Notes: a model not told the origin generated them from the sequence alone. 64,000 nt of DNA from Fallopia convolvulus (GCA_964016875.1 OZ024720.1:19704242-19768241); one strand, 5' to 3'; positions 22,959 to 35,376 are shown, counted from the first letter of the stretch. Translations and numbers: made by a program.

Positions 22959-24442
22959 AATTCCCCTATGTTTAAACCTTGCTTGTCCTTAAGCAAGACA
23001 TAAATCCAAATCACTTCATATCAATTCAATCATAGAGCAAAGATCATTCATTCATTCTATACCTCATCATGGGTAATGTGTTTGCTCTCACTCTCAAGTG
23101 TTTAAAGGACGTGTTTCACTCAAAATCAACCATGAAAACTAGACTACCATAAGCTTGCATCAGCGTCGTAAATCTCCACCGATGTGGATCAAATACATAA
23201 CAAAAATCATGAAGTCTTTTTTAGGGATGTAATGGGGCCAAGGTAAAGAGAAATTTGGAAGGGATCATATTTAGTCATGTGGTGCTAAATCCAGGATAAA
23301 TAACTAATCCTAAACCCAAACTTCACAATTTTTTCTCATAATACTTCCCAACTTCCTTCACTAACTCCATAACTCATCAACGCTCTTTGTTTCTTACTTC
23401 TTCTTATTCCACTTTTGCCTCCTTTTCAACTCTTTTCTTTTTCACTGAAGAATATTACTAACATTTAAACTCAACTTCTTCTTTTCTTTGCAACATACTT
23501 TTTACCTTCATTTTTTTCACTTTACACACTAGAGTTGCATTTCTTCTTTTCCACCTTTTTTCTTCAACTTCCCCCATACTTATACCAAACTCACACAAAA
23601 CAAAAACACAACCTAAAGTCTTAAATCTCGGATGGGTCAAGTTTAATAGGCTAGGGAATATTTTATGGAGCTATAAAAATAGGGTTAAACCTCAAAGAAG
23701 TGGGGTGTCAAAAACATGGATCTTGCCAAGGTAGGAAAGGAAATAATAGGCTATAAAGAAATATTGCCTCAATCATCTTAATGTCATGCATTCAATCATA
23801 TAAAGTAGCCTTGAAAAAGAGTCATAACGCAAGTTCTAGAGCTAGATAATCATAGTGATACACTCAAGAATGTAGAGAACAAATATAATCATGAAAGGCC
23901 AAAAATCTCACAAGACAAATTTTGTCTATAACTTCAGAATGAATTTAAAACTCAAGCTAAATACATGATGAGTCCTATAGTCAAAGTAATCAATCAATGA
24001 TCATGCTCATATCATATAAACTTCAGCATATCATGCAAATCATGGGTTAGGACTCATACTTATCTTAGAAACACAAGAGGTATTAACAATGGGGAAATAA
24101 GAACCTAAATGCAATATTTTTGTATTTTTTTCTTATTTTTCTTATTTTTTTTCTTTTTTCAAGAATTTAATCAATGCATGCAAAAATTTAAATATGCATA
24201 ATCTAATGCAATGCAAACAAGTAATTTCCTTCCCCCATGCTTAAAACATACTTTGTCCCCAAAGTAAAGTAAAAAGTAAAGAGAAGAGAAATATTCACAA
24301 AACTCTAGTAATTCAGGTTATGCTGGTAACCCGACGGTGGTGGTAGTGGGTAGTTTGTCTTCGGACCTGGGGTATCTAAACACACACAAAAACTACCTAA
24401 AAGCAAAAGATTAAAATTGAAAAACAAAACTACTCTAAACAT
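22959..24442 (-). other. Element C 3' non-coding region
   Basis: The reverse complement matches the equivalent parts of elements D and B: the tract near 22959-22985, a block around 23640-23700, and the GGGGACAAAGTATGTTTTAA block at 24240-24260. No gene is supported; the 60-codon frame at 23458-23640 is a shadow. Confidence 0.72.
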
Positions 24443-24611
24443 TGGGTTGCCTTCAAGAAGCACTTGTTTAACGTCATTAGCTTGACCTTGAGCATGATTT
24501 TTCAAGATTAGACATTGTCCATGCCCTTACCAACCTGTCAAATCCCTGTGCACACAACTCAAAAAAAACATAAGTAATACCATGATAAATTAAAGACACA
24601 TAATATAACTT

Positions 24612-25265
24612 TCAAAGCCGGTTTAACTTATCAAACATGTGTGCCCGGTTGGCATGATATGGCATTTTCTCAAATAAATTCAGCACAAGTGGCTGCTTTA
24701 GAAAATACTTATAGTATGAATCAAAGCACTTGTCAGCAATACTACTTTTATCCAAGATGAACTCCATATATTTTTCATCTTCCACCTTGTGTTGTAGACT
24801 TGGTTTCTCATCTTGAAACTCCATAAGCTCCTGACGTGAGAAGGTAAGGAAACTGAAACAAGGGATGTCAATGCCTAACATAGGATGCACCGTGACAACG
24901 GGAGCCTTAACAGATGTATCATGTTGATTTTCTCCCTCATGGTTGTCTACTTCATCAGCAAAGAAGTCATCATTGTCAACAAACGAGTCTTCTTCCAAAA
25001 CCTCAAAACCTACAAGCAATTTACTCCACATGGATGAAAATGACTCAGGCTCCCTAGTCTCTGCAAGAATCTCTATGCTTGCACAGACTTCAGTAGGCTC
25101 TATGATGATCTGCTCAGCATGACTTATAGGTGTGAATTCATGTTGGACATCAAATTCATCCTCATAACCCACATCAAGTGTCTCGGATTGCTCCTCAACT
25201 TGTATCTGGATGTCTGATTCATAATCGTTTGACTCCAATGTGATTCCACCATTCCTTTCACACAA
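24612..25265 (-). CDS. ORF of unknown function in element C
   Basis: 217 codons, acidic, with no transmembrane segment and no known catalytic motif. Two blocks match the ORF of element D (37032-37829): GYEDEFDVQHEF near residue 34, and the C-terminal run YYKYFLKQPLVLN, FEKMPYHANRAH, FDKLNRL. The sequence between differs in length and content. It starts with a run (MCERNGGITLESN) that follows no gag-like part, unlike in D. Sequence conservation of the blocks suggests past selection, but whether it is translated is unknown. Confidence 0.5.
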   Translation of the reverse strand: MCERNGGITLESNDYESDIQIQVEEQSETLDVGYEDEFDVQHEFTPISHAEQIIIEPTEVCASIEILAETREPESFSSMWSKLLVGFEVLEEDSFVDNDDFFADEVDNHEGENQHDTSVKAPVVTVHPMLGIDIPCFSFLTFSRQELMEFQDEKPSLQHKVEDEKYMEFILDKSSIADKCFDSYYKYFLKQPLVLNLFEKMPYHANRAHMFDKLNRL

Positions 25266-25344
25266 CTCAAAATGGCATGAGATTGTGGAATGAAAATATG
25301 AAAAACAAGACTCACAACGCTCCTTGATTATAGAAATTGTCCCA

Positions 25345-25362
25345 TCCTCGGCAACGGCGCCA
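25345..25362 (-). promoter_or_regulatory. Primer-binding site of element C
   Basis: On the minus strand TGGCGCCGTTGCCGAGGA, four bases (AATT) after the LTR end. It is complementary to the 3' end of plant tRNA-Asp with one difference, as in Athila elements. Confidence 0.85.
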
Positions 25363-25366
25363 AATT

Positions 25367-26024
25367 TGATAAGGTATTTTCAGTGGTCGTTATACCTATC
25401 AAAGAATCATGACTTAACCAAACATAGTAAAATGGTAAGTAAGGGTCGATCCCACAAAGACTCGTGTATTTATGTAATTACTTAGATGTCAAGTAACAAA
25501 AAGGGGGGTTTAATGAATGATTATCTAGTCTAAGATGCAAACTAAAAAGAAAATATAAATGCAAAGTTGATTGTAAATATATGAGAGAAATATGTTCAAC
25601 TAGTTAAATCCATACTAGATATACTTATTGATCATTGATTCTCTTGATTCTCAATTCACTTGAATAATCTCACGTGGATTATTATCCAAAACTTTATATT
25701 TAGTTGAAAGAGCTAACAGTATGAAAAGCCCTAATCATTTAACAACCTAGAACAACGTCTAGATTCAATTAAATGACAGCTTTAAGTTCACAGTATCGAT
25801 AGAAACGAATACTCGACGCAAATAGCTAATCAAGTTATCTACGGTTTATTCCCTTCTACAACTGAATAGCCTGAACGGGTCCAAACAATTATAGTTTCTA
25901 CTGTATCTAATCAATCCCGAACGGGACTTAATCAGATTAGTTGTAAATTAACCTAGAAACTCTATTAGGTGGCCAATCTAACAAAACCCTAGAATAATTC
26001 TGATTCAATTAAGCACAGGAAATA
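25367..26024 (-). repeat. Element C 5' LTR, right-hand edge part
   Basis: It begins TGATAAGGTATTTTCAGTGG (reverse complement of the LTR end) and is B-like. It stops at GGAAATA, where element E inserted; the LTR resumes at 47091. Confidence 0.85.
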
Positions 26025-26465
26025 TGTAATATCCGCAATATTCCAAGGTTTTAAAATCAAATATAATATTTATTTATTTTATATAATTCTGTTCTCTATG
26101 TAAAAGGGAATTTTTAATATATATAATAACCCTTAGTTTCTCTTTAAAAAGAGATTATTAAGTAAAATTAAACTAAATAAAATTCAAGAATTTGATTATG
26201 AGGGTTATGAATAAATAAAAGCATTTGAATAAAAATAATTCATAATTTCGGGTTTAGTTGATAAAAAGAGGTACAACAATTTAGTGAAAATACATGAAAA
26301 TTCAATAAAAAGAATGCAAGAGTTGGGACTTGAACCCGAGACCTCTTGCAACTCACTCCACACGCCTCCTCTCCATTCCGCTAGACCAAGTGAACTTCCT
26401 TGCCATTTACCCCACTCCTTTAATTTTATAATAATATTAGCCTTCTTCTTCTTCAAACAAGTCAA
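26025..26465 (+). repeat. Element E first LTR, partial
   Basis: Starts TGTAATATCCGCAATATTCC like the two full LTRs. It ends after CTTCTTCTTCTTCAAACAAG, where sequence jumps to the 3' internal region, an internal deletion at a short match. Confidence 0.85.
26326..26388 (-). ncRNA. tRNA-like pol III boxes in LTR (copy 1)
   Basis: On the minus strand TGGTCTAGCGGAATGG (26373-26388) fits an A box and GGGTTCAAGTCC (26326-26337) fits a B box, about 50 bases apart. This is a tRNA-derived or SINE-like head inside the LTR. No terminator was assigned and transcription is unproven. Confidence 0.45.
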
Positions 26466-27376
26466 AGTAGTGTTGTTGCCACGGATCATAGTGCATTGGC
26501 CATGACGCGGGAAGTAGTACGTACATTGGTTCAGAGGCCCCAGTGCAGCTCTCAAAGGTGAAGATCTTTTGTCAAGGGCTCAAGCGCAAAGAATTCGATC
26601 CAATCTGTCTAAGACCGGCAGGGAGAAAAAGATCCTCGCAGGCAAGAAGAAGGCGGTTGGGGTCAGACTCGATTGGAATGAGTTTACAGGAAGGTATCAA
26701 AATGGGAATTGAATTACGACGTACATAACAGAGTAGGAATTGAATGCTGCTATTGAAAGGGCTGCGACTCTTGAACAATTTATACATACCACACAGTTAC
26801 AGGGGAAGATCCTACTATTTAGGGTTTGGAGAAAAAGGAAGTCTTACATGTTTAGAAAGAAATCCCATCCCTGTGGGTCCCTCTATAGGACTGAAAACGA
26901 TCGCTATAGAATACGCCTAAACAACCATAATCAAAGCCCGAAGATGAAGCGAGTACTAAGGCGGAGTCATTTTCTTACTCGCTTCCTAGAAACAATTAAG
27001 CGCTCGTTTCAGTTAGGATGCTTACTCTATAAGCAGTGCAACTTTTATTTGGGATAGTCAACCTAGCACTTTCGTAGGTATGACTAAAATTAATAAATAA
27101 ACCATTTCTATTTCTTGATTTCGTTAGACCCCATAAGTTCAACGATAAGAATCTTTTTACGGAATACTAAGTTAGCGATTCCTTAAGAAGAAGGTGCAAT
27201 AGTAACTCTCCTACTCGTATAGTTGCTCTAAATAAAGAACGAAATGTTCTTTAAGGGGGTACTAGACCCTTTATTGTTTCCTCACGGTTGTTAGTCGCTA
27301 CCTTCCGTGCTAACCTTGTATCGCCCTAAGAATTTCCTAGTTTCGGGGACGAAACTAATTTTTAAGGCGGTACTAT
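26466..27376 (+). repeat. Copy of element E 3' internal end
   Basis: From TTGTTGCCACGGATCATAGT on it is almost letter-for-letter the same as 42730-43632, with one difference seen near the start. It includes TTTAAGGCGGTACTAT, the tract before the LTR. The 105-codon frame at 26740-27057 recurs unchanged at 42996-43313, but this follows from the copying and is not evidence of coding. Confidence 0.85.
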
Positions 27377-27675
27377 TGTAATATCCGCAATATTCCATGG
27401 TTTTAAAACCAAATATAATATTTATTTATTTTATATAATTTTGTTCTCTATGTAAAAGGGAATTTTTAATATATATAATAACCCTTAGTTTCTCTTGAAA
27501 AAGAGATTATTAAGTAAAATTAAACTAAATAAAATTCAAGAATTTGATAATGAGGGTTATGAATAAATAAAAGCATTTGAATAAAAATAATTCATAATTT
27601 CGGGTTTAGTAGATAAAAAGAGGTACAACAAGTTAGTGAAAATACATAAAAATTCAATAAAAAGAATGCAAGAGC

Positions 27676-27740
27676 CGAGACTTGAACTCGAGACCTCTTG
27701 CAACTCACTCCACACGCCTCCTCTCCATTCCGCTAGACCA
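27676..27740 (-). ncRNA. tRNA-like pol III boxes in LTR (copy 2)
   Basis: The minus strand holds TGGTCTAGCGGAATGG and, about 50 bases later, GAGTTCAAGTCTC. It is the same unit as copy 1 with changes in the B box. A further copy lies at 43932-43996. Confidence 0.42.
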
Positions 27741-28017
27741 AGTGAACTTCCTTGCAATTTACCCCACTCCTTTAATTTTATAACAATTTTAGCCTTCTTC
27801 TTCTTCAAACAAGTCAAAGAAGTGTGATTGATGTGACACTCTTTCAATGCATGCCCATGGAAGCTTCTCTTCCTTCTCCTTAGCTTGCAAGACACCCTTG
27901 ATTACATCACCCTCCATCACCCTTGAAGAAGCACACATTTGACCAATGGAAGAACACCTCCTCCTCCTCCATTGGTGCAACCACCATGACTTGGATCCAT
28001 AGCCCCTCCAAATTGCC

Positions 28018-28026
28018 TATATAAAG
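28018..28026 (+). promoter_or_regulatory. TATA box, element E second LTR
   Basis: TATATAAAG, followed about 60 bases later by the start of a C-rich GC island. The same box is at 44274-44282. Confidence 0.65.
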
Positions 28027-28083
28027 GGCCTTCTATCCTCCTTAGCAACTCTTTCTCCTCCTTCTTGCTAAAGTTGCTCTTTA

Positions 28084-28317
28084 GTGCCCCAAAAATCAGC
28101 CTCTTCTAGATCAATTCTCCATCCCAAAACACCACCAAAAATTCCCTCTCCCTCCCTTAGGAAACCGCCGGCGACACCCTTGCCCCGCCTGCCACCGCGC
28201 GCGCCGCCGACGCCTTCGCAGGAGCACCACCGAGCCCTCGTCGTCCCTGCCTGGTTGCGCCGCCGGCCTCTCCCCTGCCTCTTCCCTACATTTTGTATTT
28301 TACAAAAATCAGTATAA
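28084..28317 (+). other. GC island with 77-codon frame in LTR
   Basis: Pro/Ser/Arg-rich frame in a CCGCC-type island within otherwise AT-rich DNA. It is identical at 44340-44573. It lies in what should be the transcribed leader of the element. Confidence 0.35.
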
Positions 28318-30819
28318 TCCTAAATCCTACTTTTATTTATTTAAATTATGTATTTATAAAAATATATTAGTTCTTTTATGATTGTTAGAAATAATAGTGG
28401 AATCAAATAAGAAATTTTTGGGATATTTATATTAGGTGTAAGATCATGTTAGTTGAATGATAGAAACAAATTAAAGTTACTAGGGTAAATAAACCTTATC
28501 AAAAATATTTAAATTGTTATAGTATTTATTAAAGGCATGCTCTCTACATAATATTAAAGGACTTTTTATAAAATAAATATAGCATATGAGGTTAGTTATT
28601 AATATTAAAAATGTCATCTTTATAAAAGGAGTAAGATTTCTAGAAGATAAAAATTGTTGCATGTCTCAAACTTTAGAGAATATCATGTTATATGAATTTA
28701 ATTATAATAATGATAGATATATTAAACAAAGTCATTAATTAATACAATATAAAGTTTAACATGACACTAAGTGTAAAAGTTACTACAAGATATAAGCTTT
28801 TGTTATAATATGATAAATGTGACAATAAATTAATATGGTTAGTTATAATGTATGGTAGTAATGATAAAATACCTATGACATATAATAATGATAATTATTC
28901 TAAATAAAATTGTAGAGAACCCTTATTAAAACATTAGTACAAAATTTGTGGTCATGGACTATAGTTTGATATTAGATATGGATTTTATAAAAGGATAATA
29001 CTAATAATAGTTATAATACTAAAATCATCCTTTAAGAAAAATAGTAAGTTTAATAACCTCTAAGTGTAGAGATTTATTACAAGACATAAGTTCTAAGTAA
29101 AATGTAAGAAGTATGATCTTATATTGATTTTATGATAATATATAGTTATAAAGATTACTTGCTTGAAAAGAAATAATTAAGATGGGGAAGAGATATTATT
29201 TTATAACTTAAAATATTATAATATTATAAATATGAAGTAGGATATTTATAAGTCATGATTATGTTTTTGTAAGACATGATGATATTATAGGTTATGATCA
29301 AAGATATTTTATAAGCCTTATAATACAAAAGGATTATTTTAAATAGTATTTTTCAGGAATAAAAAGGATATTACAAAACCAAAATAATAATGAAGGAACA
29401 TTATTATTTTAAATAATCTTCTAAATTATTACCATAATATTTAGATTTCCGCTTCTCTTATAGAAGTATTATAAGAGAGAATCCAAGTTAAGAAGAAGCC
29501 ATATTTATAAGCAGTTCGTAAATCCCGTGTCTTTAGGTCAGGATTCGTGCTCGAAGTTGCGAACCACATAATCCGTCAAGAATCGATAGTAGACGTGTGT
29601 AAGCTAAGGCAAGTGGAATTTCCCCTTGCGACCTTTATACTTCATTCCGTAAAAATTCTCGATGTTGGGAACAAACTTGTATGCTTAAATAAAAATGAAC
29701 CTAGGAAATATCGATTGCTAAAAATAACGACCATTGTTAGCATAGCATGTTTTATATTCCTTTGTTAGGATTATATATGCTAGTGTGTGTGTGTTCTCTT
29801 GATTGATTACAATCTCGTTCAGAGATTTGCGTTGAATAAACTAGAAAGTGGTGCGGGTTAGTCGACGCCTCTATATAATCTTACTAAGTCGTACGTCCAT
29901 ACGACTTTCGGGATCATGATCTCCATCCGCTCCGATTGCAAGGAGGGATTGTACGCACTCTAGCTAAGTGTCGGGGAATTGAAGTTCTCCTTCGGGTGGC
30001 TCGGATTATCCGTGTCCCACCACTCTCTATTAAAAATCATTAACTAGATTGAATATCTTTCGTCACTAATTAAGATAAGTGCGAATGCACATTTAAGATA
30101 CCAAAACCGGACCGGTCTCAAATGATCGATCCGGCTCTCGGTCCGCTCAAGGCGCGAGAGGTTTTCACTTGTATGAATTAATAAATGTTCCCAACATTCT
30201 ATTGAAATCTTAGAAGTCTACAATCTAGTAGTTCTTCTATCGCTTTTCGAGTTATCTTTGCCTAAGATATACTCTTATTTGAACCATTAAAAGCTCCACA
30301 TAAACAAGCTTGATCATATAGCCCCATCGTAAACACAACCCTAATATCTCTTTCGACAATACTTGAAATTACCGAAATACCCTCGGGAAGTTCCATTCCC
30401 GCTTGCTTAGTCTCTTAGACTAATTCTTCTTTTCCGCATATTTGTCTGGCATTCTATCGCCCCTCGCGAATTATGTCAGAATCTAGGAATCCCCATAAGG
30501 CGTGAAGTGAAGTGAAGACGAAGGAAGAACAAGGATTTTCAAGATGTACTTCGTTCATCATTTTGTTTTAGTTTCAATATGTTTCAAGGACAAGTTAGCT
30601 TCGCATTTAAATTTCCGAACAACTTTTTATTTGAAAACGATGTAAGATATTTGTAAGAACCAAGTCTCCCTCGGGAGCACCTTTTCTCACTATGTATTAT
30701 GTTTCATTCCGCATTTATTTGTTCTATATCATTCTAAAACCCTTGGGTGACTTTAGACGGTAAAGTCTGAGGTCACTGGCGGTAATACCCAGTGTTGTAA
30801 AATAGGGGTGTTACTATTG

Positions 30820-30831
30820 TGGTATCAGAGC
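30820..30831 (+). promoter_or_regulatory. Primer-binding site of element E
   Basis: TGGTATCAGAGC is complementary to the 3' end of plant initiator tRNA-Met, the usual primer of chromovirus Ty3/gypsy elements. It lies a few bases after the second LTR. Confidence 0.92.
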
Positions 30832-31524
30832 TAAACGTTTTTGTTTTAAAACCGAAAAGTTTTAAAACCGAAAATTTTCAAAAATCGAGAACTTTTAAAA
30901 CCTTAACTTTTTACTTCCGCTATTTATGACTTTCAATCATAGAAAATTTCCTTCTGTATTACTTGAATAAAACTTAGGATTAATAACTTTTCCTCTTGAA
31001 ACTTCATAGCTAAAAAAAAACCCTCTTAAAAATGTTTGAAACTTTAGATACCAAGTACTTAGTTCTAGAACCAACGTTTTATAAAATTCCCTTTCTATCC
31101 TTCGAAAACTTAAGTCGGATGAACATTCCAATTCAAGTAGAATTTTAAAACACTTCTTTAGAAATTTATAAAATACTCGCACCTTCACACTAGGGAACTT
31201 GTTAGTAACCTCAACACTTATTTCTTAAAAACTTAAGTAGTATAAGTGTTTCAAATTTTCAACTCTAGACATTTTCGATATAACTTTTTGGTAAACTTAA
31301 CTTCTACCTTAGTAAACTTGTTGGTAAAGCAAGAAATTTTCGTCTTAGTAACATGTTCAAATAGAATTTCCTAGACTCTTTAATAGGGCCAAGACAATGA
31401 AAAGTCTTAAAGTAAACATTTTATACGTGATTTTTATAAACAATGCCTTAACTTCCGTCAACATGTCATCGCCTTATAGAATCAAAGGATATTCTATATA
31501 AACGCCTTCTTCTCCTCTACAGAA
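30832..31524 (+). other. Element E leader
   Basis: AT-rich, with no credible gene. TTTTAAAACCGAAAA repeats lie just after the primer site. Confidence 0.5.
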
Positions 31525-32328
31525 ATGGTACTCACTAGAAGCCAAACTCGAATCAGGGAGGAAGCCGAAAAGGCCGCTCAAGAGCTTGATGAGGCTTTCG
31601 CTCAATGGCCGTTTTTGCCAAATGGATACCCCGAGGACAACCCCGAGCTAGCTCCACAAGAAGAGATGCATGAAAATGCACCCGAGGCGAATCTCGAGGA
31701 AGAGAACCTTGAAGAAGCATTCCTCGAGGGAGGAGTTAATAATTCACTTCCCGGCCAAGCAAGTCCGGAAATCACTGAGCAAGAATTCTTGGGATATCAT
31801 CCATGGGGACGCATGACGGAGACTCCACGTCACCAAATCACAAGTCAAGTTCCAATGACCTATCACGCGGGTGGATGGGCTAACTGGACTCAAGGTGAGT
31901 CATCCCATCACCAAGCAAAGGGTCAAGCAAGAAACCCATCTCCAATCATTGACCCAAACCCAACGAGGATTCGTCAACCAGATTACGACGATCTCCTCCA
32001 ACGTAAGGGGGTAGGGTCGGAAGAAATAAGGTCCTACCAGAATGTGGATGTTCTTCCCCCTGAAGGCGTTGGTCCAAGACGAACCCGTCACATGAACTAT
32101 GACCTCTTAGAGAAACGTAAAGAAGGTTGGCTAAACAGACAAATGGCCGAACAAGACGAATTGTTCCAAGTCGAAGTCCGACTAAGCGAACTTTGCGCAA
32201 GGAGCGCGTATCGTCGCAGGCAGATTGAGCAGGCCAACTTAGTACTGGACAATGAGAGCGGGATTCTTGATGAGAATCTATTTGACGACCATTTCCTCGA
32301 TAAGTATAGTTACCTCGACCGTCCCTAG
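31525..32328 (+). CDS. ORF1 of element E, gag position, not recognisable as gag
   Basis: 267 codons beginning MVLTRSQTRIREEAEKAAQE, a start seen at the gag position of plant gypsy elements. The protein is acidic with Glu-rich runs (EANLEEENLEEAFLE) in the first third and basic, Arg-rich helices near the end (RRTRHMNYD, AYRRRQIEQ). I see neither the capsid core nor a CCHC zinc knuckle, so either most of gag was replaced or deleted or this is another protein. It is the longest uninterrupted frame of the element, while pol nearby is full of stops. Confidence 0.5.
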   Translation: MVLTRSQTRIREEAEKAAQELDEAFAQWPFLPNGYPEDNPELAPQEEMHENAPEANLEEENLEEAFLEGGVNNSLPGQASPEITEQEFLGYHPWGRMTETPRHQITSQVPMTYHAGGWANWTQGESSHHQAKGQARNPSPIIDPNPTRIRQPDYDDLLQRKGVGSEEIRSYQNVDVLPPEGVGPRRTRHMNYDLLEKRKEGWLNRQMAEQDELFQVEVRLSELCARSAYRRRQIEQANLVLDNESGILDENLFDDHFLDKYSYLDRP

Positions 32329-33229
32329 GCTTTGTCTTAATTGTATTTCTCATTGTAAAGGGTGAGCTAGTCCGCTCCTCTCGACTTTTGTTTTGTATTT
32401 GAAAGGTCAAATCGTCATCGTTTCGTTTCCATCCCTAGTGTAATGGTTTTTATATAAAGCCTTTGTAGTCAATTTCCATAAAAGTTCTAATAAAAATTTT
32501 CTCTATTTCCTAAACTTGCGTATCATTTCTTGCCTATACTTGGGAGTCAACAAAAAAAACAACTATATCCTTCTTTAATATATAGAATTACGGATATTCT
32601 ATATAAATGTCGATTATTATCCACTTACAGAAAAAGGTTCTAACAGAAGATAAGTTCATGCTCATGGGGAATTAGAACAAGCCACGCCAACTAAAGATAA
32701 TACTTACGTTTCCATAGAGTCAAACTTACTGGAAGTGACTCACGAGAAGATAGAAATTTCCAAAGAGGACACCAAGGAAGGCTTAGTCGACTAAAGATCT
32801 AACATGTCTCTACTTAACCCGATCTCGAAACAGATTATCGAGAGGTATGTGAGGGACAAACAATGATCTAGAAAGAAAGGAATGGTAGAGAATTCCAACT
32901 AATGAAAGATATATTAATCCGACGTACCGACAGGTAGATAGGAACTGCTCAACTAGCATATGGAAGCTTGGCGTGATATTTGATGTTTGTCAACCGATTA
33001 AGCCAACCATAATAAAGCTATGCGAAAGCCACGTCATGGACTTTTCTTCGCCTCGATTTTGATAAGTCAACACGGTGATAGATGAAGTTAGAAAAGAAGT
33101 TGCTAGGACCAAGATATTTTAGACATGGATCCCTATGTCATCATTCTTGGAAGAGACTGATTGTCTCGTCATGGAGCGATAAACCGTAACTATCAACTCA
33201 GGAGGGAAGCACATATGTAAGTTCAAGGG
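32329..33229 (+). pseudogene. Degraded gag/protease region of element E
   Basis: No frame longer than a few dozen codons. 32340-32520 is T-rich and resembles a transcript 3' end. Pol-like protein is readable only after about 33230. Confidence 0.4.
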
Positions 33230-35371
33230 AAAACGAGAAAAAGAAAATGGAAGGGGGATCAACGATAAGAAGGTCGGAAAGCTACACCGACAAGGCTGTG
33301 TTGGGTATCTTTGTTACCTCGAGCCGATGAAGAAAAAAATCGCGGATATTCAAGAGATTTCGGTAGCCAGAGAATTCCACGACGTCTTCCCAGAAGAACT
33401 CCCTGGATTACCTCCCCGATGAGAAGTCGAGTTTTCAATAAGCCTCTAGCCAGAAATCGCGCCAATCCCCAAGACACCCTACAGAATGGCCCCGCTAGAG
33501 ATGAAAGAACTCAAGAGTCAGCTCGAAGAGCTGCTTGAGAAGGGTTTCATCCGGCCAAGTGCTTCGCCTTGGGGAGCACTGATGCTCTTTGTAAAGAAGA
33601 GGGATGGGACTTTTCCTCTTATGCATCGACTACAAAGAATTGAATAAAGTCACCATCAAGAACAAGTATCCGCTACCTCGGGTAGACGATCTCCTAGACC
33701 AGCTCCAAGGTGCAAAAGTCTTCTCAAAGAGTGACTTAAGATCAGGGTATCATCAACTTTGGATCCGCGAGGAGGTCATACCGAAGACTGCTTTCTGCAC
33801 CCGCGATGGCCACTACAGGTTGGTAGTGATGTCAATTGGATTGACCAATGCACCTACGGTATTCATGGACCTGATGCACCGATGCTTCCATGAATACCTC
33901 GACAAGTTGTCATTGTCTTCATCGACGACATTCTAATCTACTTCGGAAATCAAGCTGAGCATGAAGAACATATCCGAACTGTGCTACAGATTTTAAGGCA
34001 CAACCAACTTTACGCCAAGTTGTCCAAGTGTGACTTATGGATTAAAGAAGTGGCATTATTAGGCCACATCATCAACCTAGACGGAGTTATGGTGGACCCG
34101 AAGAAAATCGAAGCAGTCTCAGAATGGAAGCAACCGGAGAATGTCAAAGAAGTTCGCAACTTCCTAGGACTCGCAGGGTACTACCGAAGATTCATCGAAG
34201 GGTACTCAAAGATCGCCCTACCAGTGACGTAACTACTCCGTAAAACCCACAAGAAGTGTTGTGTGGGATGAAAAATGCGTAGAGAGCTTCCGAGAACTCA
34301 AGAAGTGCCTCACAAGTACACCCGTGTTGGCTCTGCCCGATGGACACGAAGATTATGTGGTACACAGTGATGCCTCAAAGCAAGGCTTGGGATGCATACT
34401 CATGCAAAATGGGAAGGTGACCGCCTATGCATCCCGACAACTCAAGGGTTATGAAGTGAATTATCCGACGCACGATCTCGAACTAACATCAGTGGTGTTT
34501 GCCTTAAAAATTTGGCGACATTACTTGTACGAGGTAACATGTCAGATTTTCACCGACCAAAAGAGTTTGAAGTACGTGTTCACTCAAAAGGAACTGAATA
34601 TGAGGCAAAGGAGATGCCTCGAACTATTGAAAGACTACGACATCGAGCTGCTCTACCACCCAGGCAAAGCTAATGTCGTAGCCGACACTCTCAGTCGTAA
34701 GACACACCAAGAGGGCTTAATTGCAATGCTAACAGTTCAGCGAAAACTCCAACAAGAACTTATAAGAGAAGGCCTCGAGGTCTGGTTTGGAAGACAACAA
34801 GGTTGTCCAAACACCTTGGAAATCCATTCCGACCTGTTAGCCGAAATCAGAGAGAAGCAAACAGATGTCATCATGCTAATCAGGATCAGTGGTGAGGTGC
34901 AAGAAGACAAGCACCTAGGTTCGTCATTCAAGATGACGGTTTCCTTTGGTTCCAAAATCGGATTTGTGCGCCAACAGTGGACGAGCTTCGAAAGCTCATC
35001 CTGAAAGAAGCCCACACATATGCCTATTCTATACACCCAGGAGCAAGTAAGATGTACAAAGATGTACGAACAAACTTCTGGTGGCCAAACATGAAACAAG
35101 ATGTTGCAGAGTTCATATCCAATTACTTAGTTTGTCAAAAAGAAAGAAAGTAAAAATCGAGCACAAAAGACCTGGAAAAAAAAATTTGCAATCCCTTCCC
35201 GTACCAGAATGGAAATGGGAGGATATCGCAATGGACTTTGTGATCGACCAACCCAAGACTCAGGAGAAAAAGGATTTCATCAAGGAAATAGTCCGCCTCC
35301 AAGGAACCCCGAAGACAAATATCTCCGATCGAGACGGTCGTTTCATGGCCTCCTTCTGAAAAGAATTACAT
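33230..35371 (+). pseudogene. Element E pol, first part: RT, RNase H, integrase N-terminal part
   Basis: RT motifs are readable across several frames: DVFPEELPGLPP and EELLEKGFIRPSASPWGA (about 33385-33575), CIDYKELNKVTIKNKYPLPR (33616 on), SDLRSGYHQL, then the active-site FIDDILIY at about 33918. NFLGLAGYYRRFIEGYSKIA follows, then RNase H (VVHSDASKQGLGC, TDQKSLKYVF, ADTLSRK), the integrase zinc-binding region (NFWWPNMKQDVAEF) and core (WEDIAMDFVI, ISDRDGRFM). At least one frameshift near 33900, others near 33605 and 34970, and in-frame stops at 33419-33421, 34230-34232 and 35357-35359 inactivate it. Element D interrupts it after 35371. Confidence 0.88.
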
Positions 35372-35376
35372 AAGGC
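35372..35376 (+). other. Target-site duplication of element D, left
   Basis: AAGGC, repeated at 41000-41004. The host sequence is the integrase reading frame of element E. Confidence 0.93.

Larger units (their letters stand above)
21320..25366 (-). mobile_element. Element C: non-autonomous Athila-like element, minus strand
   Basis: Minus-strand order: 5' LTR ending at 25367, primer-binding site 25345-25362, ORF 25265-24612, conserved motif after the pol position (24482-24443), 3' non-coding region, purine tract (22973-22959), 3' LTR (22958-21320). There is no protease, reverse transcriptase, RNase H or integrase. The 5' LTR lies right of 25366 and was split by element E (25367-26024, resuming at 47091 and lost after about 47437). 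Confidence 0.82.
27377..30815 (+). repeat. Element E second LTR (about 3.44 kb)
   Basis: TGTAATATCC start and GGGGTGTTACT end, where the third LTR has GTGTTACA. Near-identical to 43633-45090 for the first 1.45 kb, then with scattered differences and a 19-20 bp indel at about 28833. It contains reverse tRNA-like boxes (27675-27738), a TATA box (28018-28026), a GC island and the segment GACGGTAAAGTCTGAGGTCA near the end. Confidence 0.88.

Noticed and set aside
26740..27057. 105-codon basic frame, identical at 42996-43313
   Set aside because: Identity comes from the duplicated 3' internal segment of element E; no independent sign of coding.
28480..28662. Short frames in AT-rich LTR DNA (also 30937-31188 and 44736-44918)
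   Set aside because: Expected by chance in AT-rich sequence and present only because the LTRs are copies.
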